NCBI GenBank assembly: GCA_902651635.1
Contig: CACRSC010000004.1
Span: forward strand, 412,046-476,045
Direction: 5' to 3'
DNA length: 64,000 nucleotides
From: Mastigamoeba balamuthi
Taxonomy: Eukaryota; Evosea; Mastigamoebida; Mastigamoebidae
Part shown: one piece after another, positions 36,825 through 47,162 of the stretch
How positions within the stretch are numbered: position 1 is the first letter of the stretch
Layout: each line of letters begins with the position of its first letter
Made by a program: the position numbers and the translations under genes
Notes under the pieces: generated by a model
Told to the model about the DNA's origin: nothing
Databases searched by the model: none
Seen by the model: the letters and a program-made list of their open reading frames with translations, nothing else

Positions 36825-36941
36825 TCTCCCGGGCGCTTGTTGGATGAGCACAACGAAAGAAATCGGGGTCTCGAGAATATCGTCAGAGCGGAGAATCTGA
36901 GAATCTGCTCGGTGGAGTGCAGGCTCTGCTGCTGGGGGCGG
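36825..36941. promoter_or_regulatory. Compact divergent promoter, BTAF1 / XRN-type nuclease
   Basis: Only 117 bp separate the two start codons, so both transcription starts must lie in or next to this interval. It is more AT-rich (36839-36900) than either coding region. Confidence 0.5.
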
Positions 36942-38818
36942 ATGGGTGTCGAGGGCCTGCGCAAGTTCCTGCACTCGGACAGGTCCGTCGGCGTCACCCG
37001 GTGCTCGTACCTCCACATCGACCTCAACGATGTCCTCCACGCCTGCGGTGGCGGGGACGTGGAGCCCGTGCGCCCTCATCTGCGCAACGCACTTTTCCGC
37101 TCCCACAGTTCTCAGCGCGTCTTGTGCAGGTTCTCCGCGCAATCTGCCGCGAAATCGACGACCTCGTGCGCCTGTTCCGCCCGACGCGCGCCGTGGTCGT
37201 CGCTGTCGACGGCGTGTCGCCGTTCTGCAAGACGGACCTGCAGCGGCAGAGGCGCTTCGGCATGGTCCGCTCGCAGGCTGGCAAGGACGACCGCGCCGTC
37301 TCGTACGCGCTGGGCGGCACGCCGCTCGACAGCAGCGGCGTCCCGTTCCCTCCCCCGGCCGCCAAGCGAGCCCGCTGGGGGCCGCAGCGCGCGACGGAGC
37401 CCCTGGACTCGTGCAGGATCACCCCGGGCACGCAGTTCCACCTGAGGCTCGGAGAGGCGCTGCGGTCCATGGCTGCCGCGCGCGTGGCGGACAGGAGCAG
37501 CGCGGCCTGGTGGGGGCTCGACGTGCTCGTCTCGGACGCGCGGTCGCCGGGCGAGGGCGAGGCTAAGATCTTCGACGTCCTGCGAGCGGTAGTCGACGAC
37601 CCCGAGCTGCGGAAGACGGCCCCCGGTGCCTCGGAGGGGCAGTACGAGCACGTGATCGTCGGAGGGGACGGCGACCTCGTGCTGCGCGCAGCGGCCGTGG
37701 CAATGCACCCCTGCGCGCCCTCGATCGCGGTGGTGCAGGACTGCAGGGGGAAGCGCAACGCCAGGCAGGTCGACGTCGTAGTGGCGCGCAAGGTGGCCGA
37801 CCACATCCTCCGGCTCGCGCTGCCCAAGGGGAGCACTGCAGCCTCCGAGGAGCAGGCGCGGCGCATCGTCCGCGACGTGGTGGGGCTGTCCGGCCTGGCG
37901 CCCAACGACTTCATCGGGAAGATGGTCCAGACGTTCGACGACGTCTGCTACCTCTACCGCAAGCTGTCGCCTGGCGGCGGCTACGTCTTCAGCGAGCAAG
38001 GGGAGCTCGACCCAACACGGTTCGCCCAGCTCATGCGAGCGCTGGCCGCGATGTCACCGGGCAGGCATCACGAGCGCCAGCAGCCCTCGTCGCCCCTGGA
38101 CCGGGTGTGCGACGGCTACGCCAACGGCGTGAGGTGGTTCGGGCGCTACGTGCTCACCGGCGACGTGGTGAGCTGGTCATACTGCCCTCCGCGGGTGCCC
38201 GTGCACGCGGGAGACGTTGCGAGGTTCCTCGAGCACCTCGCCGAGCCCTGGCGCCCTAGCCTGCACGTCGGCGCCCCCATCCAGCCGCTCGAGCACCTGC
38301 TCTGCGTGCTGCCGTACTCGCTGCGCGAGCTCGCGCCGGGCGCTGCGCAAATGGTCATCGAGGACTGGGACGACCCGCACTCGGAGCCCTTCCTCGATGC
38401 TTGGCTGATGAGCCGGCAGTATGTGCACGACATCGTCGACCAGATGGTGGCCGAAGGTACCCCCGGGCTTGATGACCTAGCCAACATCGACTGTCTCGGA
38501 GAGGTCTTTTGCCTGCGGGAAAAGCTGCCGCCTGCAAATGGAGCAGAAGCCCGCATGCCGCCGGGGTCGTCACTTCCGGGCTACGTGTGGGATGTCCGGC
38601 AGCAGCTCGGCTTCGCCAGGGCGAAGTACCACTTTGATGTCTCCCGTAAGATCCCCCTGGTGTCTGCCGACAACGAGGACGACAGTACCTGGCTCTGCTC
38701 TTCGGTGAAAGAGGGTCTCGAAGCGTCGCAAGACGATTCAGTCCTGCAAGACCTGGAGGAAGGCCATACCACGGACATGGAGGACACAAAAGACGAGAAA
38801 GCACACGAGAACAATTAA
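36942..38818 (+). CDS. Minimal XRN-type 5'-3' exoribonuclease
   Basis: Two exons (36942-37067 and 37109-38818) give 611 residues. MGVEGLRKFL and LHIDLNDVLHACGG mirror the XRN start (MGVP..., DMN...). AVVVAVDGVSPFCKTDLQRQ is the family's 'DGVAPRAKMNQQR' motif. ITPGTQFHLRLGEAL, DARSPGEGEAKIFDVLR, VIVGGDGDLVLRAA and LAPNDFIGKM follow in the right order; these carry the acidic metal-binding residues. XRN1 and XRN2 are usually above 900 residues and have long C-terminal PAZ/Tudor or winged-helix parts. Here the second conserved region is short and ends in an acidic tail. The motifs are also diverged (SND is GGD here; MNQQR is DLQRQ), so it may be a paralogue with a special role. It ends convergently with the kinase gene, 144 bp between stops. 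Confidence 0.8.
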
Positions 38819-38962
38819 CAATTAGCGTGCCTAAAGTGAGAAAATCGGGTTGCGTATGGGTGGTTCTATCCTCTGACAATAGGTTTTGCGACCACGACTC
38901 CACAGCCTTCATTTGCTTTGGGAGGACCTGTGATAAGCATAAAATTGGCTGTTGAGGTTTGC

Positions 38963-40762
38963 TTACTGTTGCTGGTGCTGCAGCGTGTCGATCATCTTTG
39001 TGATAAACTGGTGCACGAGACCTGCCTCGGCACCCTCGGACTTGTCGAACGCGATCTTCAGTTGCGACAGCACGGCGACAACGTTCGGGTCTTCCCTGTT
39101 CTGTTGCAACAACTGCGCGGGGTTTGTCAGATGCAGGCAGTAGTGGCGGTGCTGTGGCGTACCTTCGCCAGCACGGGGTACACGACCGAGTTGAGTGCAG
39201 GCGACTTTTCCGGCTTCTCGGGCTTCTCGGGCTTGGCAGCCTGCGGTGCAGGGGCTTCCTTGGGGGCCTGGCTGCGAGCCTCCTTGACGGCGTCTCTGTC
39301 CTTTTCCTTGTGTGACAGCCTCTTGCCGTCGCTCCCGTTCCCGTGGCTGTGGGTGTGCCCGTGCGACGAAGACGGCCTCTCCTTGTCCTTCTTCAGGGGC
39401 GCCATTGGGGCCGGGGACGACGAGCTGTCCTCGTCAAACGAGCCCGAGGGCATCACAGTCTGCCCCCTGGGGGCCTTCACGGTGCTCTGGATGCCGTCAA
39501 AGTTCCACCCGCTGCCGCCCTCTGGCGCGCCCGTCTCCTCCACGGCGTCGTCGACGTCGTCGGGCCTGCTGGACTGCTTGTCGTGCAGCCACGCCTCGTG
39601 CCTCTGGATGAGCTCGAGCAGGACAGAGGTCTTCTTGGCGCCCTTGATGAACTTGTGCTTGAGCAGGTCGTGGGCCGTGGGGCGCTTCTCGGGCTCCTTC
39701 TGCAGGCACTCGGCGACGAACTCGCGGAAGGGCTTGCTGAACGACGCGTCGAGCTCGGGCGGGGGGTTCTTGGGGATCAGGAACAGCACGCGCATCGGGT
39801 GCAGGTCCGCGTACGGCGGCTCGCCCTTGGCCATCTCGATGGCGGTGACGCCCAGGCTCCAGATGTCCGCCTTGAAGTCGTAGCCCGCCTGCTTGATGAC
39901 CTCTGGCGCCATCCAGAACGGCGTGCCCACGAACGTGTTGCGCTTCTGCATCTGGTCCGAGATCTGGCCGCTGACGCCAAAGTCGGCGAGGCGGACGTCG
40001 CCCGTCGTCGAGAGGAGGATGTTCGCCGCCTTGATGTCCCTGTGCAGGCGGCCCTGCCCGTGCAGGTACTCGAGCGCCCTCAGCAGCTCGCGCAGGATCA
40101 CGGCGATGTAGCCCTCCTCGAGCCTCCCGGGCTCGGGCTTCATGAGGTCCAGCACCGACCCGCCGCCCAGGAACTCCATGATGATCCAGAGCTTCGCGTC
40201 CTTGAGGTACGACCCGTAGTAGCGCGTGACAAACGGGCAGTCGACCTGCGACAGCGCCGATATCTCCTGGTGGATGTCCTCGATCTCGTCCTCGGCCTCC
40301 TCCAGGTCGATCACCTTGATCGCCACCACCTCCCCCGTCTTCCTGTTCCGCCTGCGAGCGAGCGCGCGCACCCCCCTCGTTAGTCTCGCCCGCCCCCCGC
40401 TCGCGGGTGCCGGTGACGTGCGCCGCGTGGTGTGCCACGTTTTGCGCAGACGTCGACGACGGCGCCCAGTAAAAAAATAACGGAAACTGGAGCCCAAGAG
40501 AGTTGCAGCGGTGGGGAAGGCCCGCCGCCGCATTTTCGCGGGTGGCAGGCGGGTCCGGCACGCGTGAGGGGGGGGAGGGGCCCAGTACCCTTTGTAGACG
40601 GCGCCGAAGGAGCCCTTGCCGATGAGCTCGCCCTTTTCGTACAGTACCTCGGGATCGTCACGGACTTTGCTCTGCGGAGGGAGAGCGCCAGCGGGGCCTG
40701 AGAATCGCGTCGCCGCCAAAAGAGGGAGCGGGGAGGGCGACGGGCGGGACGGGGTCTACCAT
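38963..40762 (-). CDS. GCKIII (STK24/25/26-like) Ste20-family Ser/Thr kinase
   Basis: Proposed exons 40762-40760 (ATG alone), 40671-40589, 40351-39163 and 39112-38963 join to 474 residues in frame. [15 protein letters not shown] is the glycine loop. [86 protein letters not shown] and [20 protein letters not shown] match the human MST3/4 kinases almost block by block, with all catalytic residues present. A Ser/Pro/Lys linker follows (about residues 295-425). The C-terminal helical part ([18 protein letters not shown]) sits where GCKIII kinases bind CCM3/PDCD10. Such kinases act in Golgi, cytokinesis and STRIPAK signalling. The ATG-only first exon is inferred: no other in-frame ATG lies before the kinase domain. 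Confidence 0.9.
40352..40588 (-). other. 237-nt intron, multiple of three and free of stops
   Basis: This intron lies in the P-loop region of the GCKIII gene. Its donor follows YKG and its acceptor precedes RNRKTGEV. The length is divisible by three and the reading frame stays open, so unspliced RNA would insert 79 residues into the kinase N-lobe right after the glycine loop, probably giving an inactive protein. The homologous kinases have no such insert, so removal is expected. Confidence 0.7.
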
Positions 40763-40934
40763 GTGGTCGGACCCTGCACCGGGGGGTTCGGAAGAGGGGC
40801 GCAATTAGCGGATGTGGCGCGGGGGGGAAGCTGTATTTGAAAAGTGGAGATGAAATCAGAAAACACAAAATCGCCCACCGGAAATCTCGTGGACCTTCGG
40901 TGCACTGTTGGTGCACCAAACGTCGTCTGGTGTG
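40763..40934. promoter_or_regulatory. Divergent promoter, GCKIII kinase / membrane protein
   Basis: This 172-bp interval between the inferred start codons contains an AT-rich stretch (about 40830-40890). Both ends depend on the inferred first exons. Confidence 0.3.
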
Positions 40935-42018
40935 ATGGAGCCACAGAGCACCGACTCGAAGTGCATGAGCCCCGCCGCCCGGTGTCTCACACCTCCCCCC
41001 TCGCAGGCCCCTGCTTATTGGCGTTGGAGACTCGCTGAGGACCGCGACGCCCGTACAGGACAGCTCTCCGAGGCACGCAGGCAGTGCCCAGCAGACGGCA
41101 ACGTCCGCATGGAGGCGCGCCGGCAGCACCGACGTCTCCGTGAGCGTGGCTTCGTCCTTGCGTGCAGCGGACTGGCGCCGAGCGCTGCGGTCCGAGTTCT
41201 TCGTGTTCCTGCGGCTCGTGTGGGACGGGGTGCGCTCGCAGGCGAAGCCCGGGTTCCTGCTGCTGCTCTTCGAGCTCGTGCTGCTGTTCCTCTTCTACTA
41301 CGCGCCCGTGACCAAGCCGGCGTTCAAGTGGGTGGCGGACCTCAAGACGCAGTGGGGGTTCGGGTTCGCTGCGCTGTCGACGTCGCTGTTCTGCGGGCTC
41401 GTGCCGTTCGCGTACTTGGCGGCGACGAAACAGGTGCCCAGGAGGCTGCTGCTGCCGAACCTGGCCTTCTACGTGCTGTTCTACGCGGAGCACGGCATCG
41501 AGGTGGAGGCCGTCTACCACCTCCAGGGCGTGATGTGGGGCACGCACACGACGCTCAGGGTCACGGTTATCAAGACCTGCTTCGACCAGTTTGTCATCAC
41601 GCTCGTCTGGTTCCTCTGGAAGCAGTCTCTCGTCTTCCTGTGGCGCGACTGCGCGTTCAACTTCAGGCGCCTCAAGGCCAGCCTCACGCGGCGCTTCTTC
41701 ATGGTCCAGGTCCCCGCCGTGCAGGCCTCGTCGTGGATGGTCTGGATCCCCTCTGCAGCTGTCATCTACGCGATGCCGGCGCAGCTGCAGCTGCCAATGA
41801 ACAACCTCGTCGGGTGCTTCTGGACACTCCTCCTCGGCGTCCTCGCACGCAAGCGCAACCCCTCCCAGCAGCAAACGACCGTGGAGGAGATGAGGGCCGT
41901 TCCTCTGCCAGAAATGCCGGAGACCGAGCCGTACGACCTCGAGAGGGCCTACGAGAGGCTCGACAGGACCCACGCACACTCTTATGCCTCAGGGAGGCCT
42001 CGCTCCTCATCGTTCTGA
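40935..42018 (+). CDS. Multipass membrane protein with weak Mpv17/PMP22-like features; N-terminus uncertain
   Basis: The secure part runs from about 41140 to 42018. Hydrophobic segments are FLLLLFELVLLFLFYYAP, FGFAALSTSLFCGLVPFAYL, LLLPNLAFYVLFYAEHGIEV and ITLVWFLWKQSLVFLW, with a last pair around SSWMVWIPSAAVIYAMP and NNLVGCFWTLLLGVLARK. FDQF followed by an arginine-rich loop and VWIPSA...YAMP...NNLVGCFW is a faint echo of the Mpv17/PMP22 signature (DQ, then WPxxQ..NF..VP, then W). The tail is polar with an acidic stretch (EMRAVPLPEMPETEPYD). No in-frame ATG exists before the first TM segment, so an upstream exon is needed; ATG 40935 (MEPQSTDSKCMSPAA) with an intron in 40982-41084 is one solution. 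Membrane location is clear, the family is not. Confidence 0.5.
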
Positions 42019-42169
42019 ACCCCACCCCGCCATTCGGTGTTGCAGCTGGCTGTTCTAGATCTTATTTGGAATAACAACATGGAACAACAGTAAAGTAATA
42101 GCAGAGGAAATGAGGAATAGTGGGGGAGGAACCACAGAACGATGTGCCCGTGTCAGCAGGCGTCTCGAA

Positions 42170-44270
42170 TCAGCGCAACGACACTCTGGACGCCACGTGC
42201 TCCTCGCGAGCCGATTTGGCCTCCTCCAATGCAGCAGCCCAGCTCCGCTTCTCGGCCTCCGTGGAGAAACTAAGAACGATGTCTCTGATGGCGACCTCGC
42301 CTTCAAGCTTCTCCACCCCATCATCTCCGATGATCGTCAGGAGCACGCACTGTGGGTGCTTCGAGCTGTCCACGTTGAAGGCGTCCCTGGCTATTGGCAA
42401 TATGGACGCCTTTAGCCGAGTCCTACTGTCTGTCAGTCCGTACAAAGCCTGTTCATATCGCTGAAGTTGATGTGCTCCAGCAAAGACATGCCTCTGAACT
42501 GCAACTTGCCCGAGAAGCGCCCCACCGTCGTGCGCAGCAGTACATCACTGAAGAGGAAGACCTGGACAGGCTGAGGTATTTTGAGTTCAGAGACTCGAGT
42601 CGTCTCGCAAACCAGCGTACCTGCCACGAAGACTTGTGGTCATCCGCCACTCTCTCGCTCGCAGACCCCTCTTTGATGAATATGCGGGTAGGCGTAACGA
42701 GGGGCACCGGCTTCCCGGTCTTCCCGGGAGAGTGAGAATCGAACAGCGAACTCGGCTCAGTGGGGAGCGGGGACGTGCCTTAGTGGTGATTCGGTTCTGG
42801 ACCTCGGCAGTCTTTCTGGAGGCATCAGCTGCCCGTCTCCGAGCATTGATCGTGGAGCACACCTCCTCGAGCTTCTCGAGGGCTGTCTGAATGTCATGAT
42901 GCTCCTCGTCCTCCTCGGCGGTGTGCTTTAAGATCTCCTTCAGCAGCAGCGGGTACCTGCAGATCCCTGAACGTGTGTTGAGGCGTGGCAATCAGTGCCG
43001 GGTCGCACTCTGCACTGGGCGAATCAGAAGGGACTCGATGTCCCTCGATGTCCCGCCGCTCGCTGCCGCTACTTCCTGCGTCGGACAACGGTTATCGGCG
43101 GCGATCGGCGCCAGAGGCAGTGGGTCGGTGCGATACCTCGAGGAACTTGTTGAACTCGGGCTTGGTCTTTCGCAGCCTGCGGACTGCGGACACTTGGCTG
43201 TCGTAGCAGCAGCAGTAGAACGTGTACATTTTCAGCTGAGAAGGGTGCGTGTCAGAGCCAATGGCAGAGCTGCGCCGGCGTCTCGCTCACGTAGTCTCCT
43301 ATGTCCAGGAAGCATCTGCCCACCGGCTCCCCTGCCTCAAGGGTTCTGTCGTTGTATCCGCCGGCGGGCGCGATTGAGAAATGAACAACGGCAGCCGTGT
43401 GTGTGCTCACCTGAGCAGCTCCGAGTTGACCGAGACGAGCGACTCGATCTTGCCGAACACCTGCGTGTGCTCCTCGGGTATGACCTGGACCAGCGGCACC
43501 ACGTACGTCTGCGCGTTCGCCGGTGGCGTTTAGATGGCAAGGCAGGCAGGGAGGAAGCTCCTGTGATCGGGAGGGCGCACAGAGATGGTTTTGTTCAGGT
43601 CCGCGAGGTAGCTGCGCTCGGTGTCCACCAGCTCGGCGATGGCCTTGCTCCTGAGCCACTCCCTCTTGTCGTCGCCGCCGCAGCGGGGCTCCTGGGGCGG
43701 CGCCGCGGCCGCCTCGGACACCTCGCGCTCCTCCTCCCTGAGCAGGCCCTCGCCGAGAGCGTTCCCGACGTCGCTGCAGCTCGCCGGCGCCTGCGCCGCG
43801 AGGGCCTCGTACTCCTTGAGCCTGCGCGCGATGTCCGCGTGGCTCTCGCGCGTCCTGCGGGGCGACTCGGTCACCCTGAGCTTCTGCAGCGGCTGCAGGT
43901 GCACGCTGAAGTGCGTGTAGTTGGCCCTGCGCGCCCTGGGCGCCACCGACGTCCCCTCGCCGCTCTCGGGCGTCGCCAGGGCCTCGGGCTCGGGCTCCGC
44001 GGGCGGCGCGGGCACCACGACGAGCCCCTGCCCCGCTGCGGCCCCCGGCGTGGCGAGGACGGTGGCGGAGGCGGAGCGCGCGAGCAGCAGGGGCGCGGAC
44101 CGCGGGGAGCGCGTCAGCAGAGACGGGGACCACGCCGTCTCGTAGGGCGGCGACGGGGACCTGTGCGGGAGCGCGAGGGGCGGCAGCGGCGACGTCGAGG
44201 CGGCGGGCGACACGGGAGCCGAGACGGAGAAAGAGGGCGTGGGTACGGCCTCGGAGGTGCCTTGCGCCAT
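42170..44270 (-). CDS. Rho guanine-nucleotide exchange factor (DH-PH)
   Basis: The start at 44270 opens a Ser/Pro/Ala-rich head of about 100 residues, then VHLQPLQKLRVTESPRRTRE. The DH domain begins with AIAELVDTERSYLADLNKTI (conserved region 1), continues through YVVPLVQ, KMYTFYCCY and the hallmark YPLLLKEILKHTAEEDEEHH plus IQTALEKLEEVCSTINARRR (conserved region 3 and the last helix). The PH domain follows (VQVFLFSDVLLRTTVGRFSG, LQFRGMSLLEHINFSD, CVLLTIIGDDG) and closes with the usual Trp helix (FSTEAEKRSWAAALEEAKSA). It activates Rho/Rac GTPases at membranes to steer actin. At least seven short introns are present. There is no other signalling domain, so regulation probably sits in the disordered head. 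Confidence 0.9.
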
Positions 44271-44735
44271 GTGATGGGGGGGACGGCGGTGTCGTGCTAG
44301 TGCCCGAGTGGGTGTGTTCGGTTGCGACGGGAGATAAGTATGTCCAGCTTTGGGGATTTTTCATCCAACGGGTAAAATCAGTCCCGTGTGTTCTGCCCGC
44401 GTGGCGTCTCTCGGGGAGGAAGCGGGGGGGGGGGGCACAAGGGCACAAGGCAGGATGACACTCTGACAACGTGTGTGGAGCGGTTCCATTAAGAATCCCT
44501 CTCGAATACACGGAGGAGAATCTGGCTGTATGAGGGAGGTTTTGAGACTCAGGGAACGGGGAGTAGTTCGGGCGGACGCAAGTCAAGGAAGGTGTGCGCG
44601 TTCCTGCATCCCGTGCAGGGCTGTGCTGCAGAGACAAGGGGAGGGGGGGGAAGCTGCAGCGTGTCAGCTGTCAGGCCTCGCGGGGGTGACGGCGCGCCTG
44701 AGGCGCACGAGCGCCATCAGGTGCGCGGTCTCGCT
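44271..44735. other. Intergenic, promoter of the RhoGEF gene
   Basis: This 465-bp gap lies between the RhoGEF start and the sorting-nexin stop, both genes being on the minus strand. It has a G-homopolymer near 44426-44440 and no recognisable coding sequence. Confidence 0.4.
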
Positions 44736-46836
44736 TCAGAGCAGGCTGGAGCCCGTCGGAGCCGCGAACGGGCTATCCTTGGGGTCCAGCGCCTCGGCGA
44801 ACGGGTTGGGCTGCGGGACGCCCGACAGCCTGCTCGCAGGGGCGGCTGCCGCGGGAGCTGCAGCGGCGGCGGCGGCTGCTGGCGACGACGTGGCCTGCTG
44901 CGACCCCGCGAGGGCGCCGGGCAGCGCACCGGGGAGCGTCATCGAGAGGCGCTGCGAGGCGGGGGCGCTGTCCGAGGGCATGCGGACGGCGAGCTCCTTC
45001 CATGCGTCGGCGGCCTGCATCATGCACTCCATGTTGAGCGCCGCGAGGCCGCGGAGCACGTGGTGGAACTCGATGCGGCGCTCCTCCATCGCGCGCTCGA
45101 TGTCGGTCCTCGCCTTGCGGCTCGCCTCCTCGAGGTCCGCGGCCACGCGGTCGCGCACGCGGTCGAGCTCGGTCGAGTCCTTGCCCTTCTCCCGCGCCGT
45201 CTGGCACGCGCGCACGGCGGCCGCGTGCCTGCGCACAATGGCCGCGCGGTAGTCGATGACCGAGCGGATGGCGTGCAGCTCGCGGACGTAGTCGGTGAGG
45301 TTCTGCTGCCAGAAGCGCTCGATCTGGGTCGCGAGGTCCGCGCTGAGCACCTGGCTCTGCTCGCAGCTGCTCGTCGCGTGGCCCGTCGCGACGGCGCTCC
45401 ACTCGTCCGAGGGCGCCAGCACGCGGCCGAGGATGCGCAGCGCGCCCCCGAGGCCGCCGTACGCCGCGGGCATGTCGCTCCACGTCCGCACAAACGCCGT
45501 CGTCGCGATCAGCGCGCCGTTCATGGCGCTCTCGAGCTGGTCGACGCGCGTCGAGGCGTCGGCGAACCAGCCGTCGGGGTCCTCGGGCAGCTTGCTCATC
45601 GCCTGCTGCAGGTTCGTGGCGGCGCTCGCGGCCGTCTTCATGAACGAGCTGAACATGCCCGACGCGCCGCCCGACGAGGGCGCCGTGGCCGCGTAGTCCT
45701 CGGTCGTGGACACGGGCGGCTGGTACTTGGCGAGGTCCGCGGCAGAGGCCGCCAGGAACACAGAGAAGATCTCGTCGTTGCACAGCACCGGGTGCGCCGC
45801 GATGCGCTGCAGGAAGCGCTCGAGCTCGCGCGTGCGGTACTCGATCAGGGCCGACGCGAACCTCGCTGGGCAGGGCCGGTTGCCGCGCGGTGGGCGCGCT
45901 CGTGTGAGTCACCGGCGCGAGGGAGAACAGCGGCGGGAAAAGAACTAGAACAGTCCCCCAAACAGGATGCAAAAATGTAATAGTTGAACAAAAACTGTAC
46001 ACGCCCACACCCCACATCAGCCCGCTCGCTCCCCCCTTTGCCAGCGCAGTGTGGGGACGCAGGAGAACGCGGCGTGCGCGCTGCGCGAGGGGGTGGGAGC
46101 GGGAGGAGGACGAGGAGGATCGGCGCACAGGTGATGCTCTTCTCGGGGATCGGGGGGATAACAACGATCGGGTGCGCCGCCAGCAGACGCTCGTGCAGCT
46201 TCAGGAAGTCGCTGTAGCGCCTCTGCACCGCCGACTCGGTCCCCGTGGCCTTCTTCTGCTCGGGGTGGTGGGGGCCCGCCCAGGGCGCGGCTGAGAAGAC
46301 AGCGACACCCCCCACACACTTCCACAACAACGGAGAGCGCCCAGCAGCAGCAGCGCGGCGCAGAGGGCAGAGGGCAGCTCAGCAGAGGCCGACGCACGAC
46401 AGACTTGACCGTGTAGACGACGTAGTTCTGCGTCAGCTTGCTGTCGGTCGTGACCTTCTGCGGGTTGCCGACGCGGACGTCGTAGACCTCGGACTGCCTG
46501 CGCATCGGGGGCGGGCCCTGCGGTGGTGGCAGAGGGCCGAGCGTTGGGGGGAAGGGAGGGAGAGAGCGACGGCAATGTGAGGAAATGGAAATAAACCGGC
46601 GGCAGCAACGGGCAGCGGCGGCACAGCGGGCGCACCTGGAGGAAGATGAGGGCCGGCGAGGCGCTCAGGAGGTTCTTGGGCCTCTCAGTCTGCGGCGGAG
46701 ACGCGGGCGTTGGCGTGAGATATTCGGGGGCAGAGGAGATAACGCCGAGCAACGGGGGAGGGGGGAGGCAGAGGCGGAGAAACGCGAGGGGCAGCGGACG
46801 CACGTCGACGGGGACGTCCTCGAACGACTCGGACAT
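44736..46836 (-). CDS. PX-BAR sorting nexin (SNX1/2, Vps5-like)
   Basis: The start at 46836 gives MSESFEDVPVDV, then small exons. The PX domain reads YDVRVGNPQKVTTDSKLTQN, YVVYTVKS, then AVQRRYSDFLKLHERLLAAH and VVIPPIPEKS, then LIEYRTRELERFLQRIAAHP. The Arg of RRYSDF and the later Arg are the usual phosphatidylinositol-3-phosphate contacts. A long helical BAR region (about 45560-45000) has WFADASTRVDQLESAM, VIDYRAAIVRRHAAAVRACQ and IERAMEERRIEFHHVLRGLA. The protein should form the membrane-bending half of a retromer-type coat on endosomes. The Ala/Pro-rich C-terminus contains NPF (in PQPNPFAEALDP), the motif bound by EH-domain proteins. It may cooperate with CLEC16A in endosome traffic, an inference from function only. 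Confidence 0.88.
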
Positions 46837-47162
46837 GATAGGGGCACACTTGACGGGGGGATGATCAAAACAAAACAAGGGTACGAGAGGAACGGTGCGG
46901 GTTCAAAAGAAAAGATTCAACCCGCGATGATCGGGAATCTAAGTCAACGTCACAAGACCGACATCGTCTCTCCGGCACCCGCCGAACCTGCCAAAGAAGC
47001 AGCGTGGCAGCGCGTCGCGCCGCCGGCACCTCCGGGGCCTCGGCCATCCCTCCCGTCGCGCAGTGGGGACAAGTGCACCTTTGATGCAGAGATATTTGGT
47101 GGAAAGGAATCGCGAGAAAGGAGACAACCGGCCCTCCAGAAACTCTGCCACACCAACCGAAA
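46837..47162. promoter_or_regulatory. Divergent upstream region, sorting nexin / ubiquitin-like protein
   Basis: This 326-bp interval probably also contains the first exon of the plus-strand gene; ATG 46927 (MIGNLSQRHKTD) is a candidate, but no splice pair I tried joined it in frame. No other gene is seen. Confidence 0.35.
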
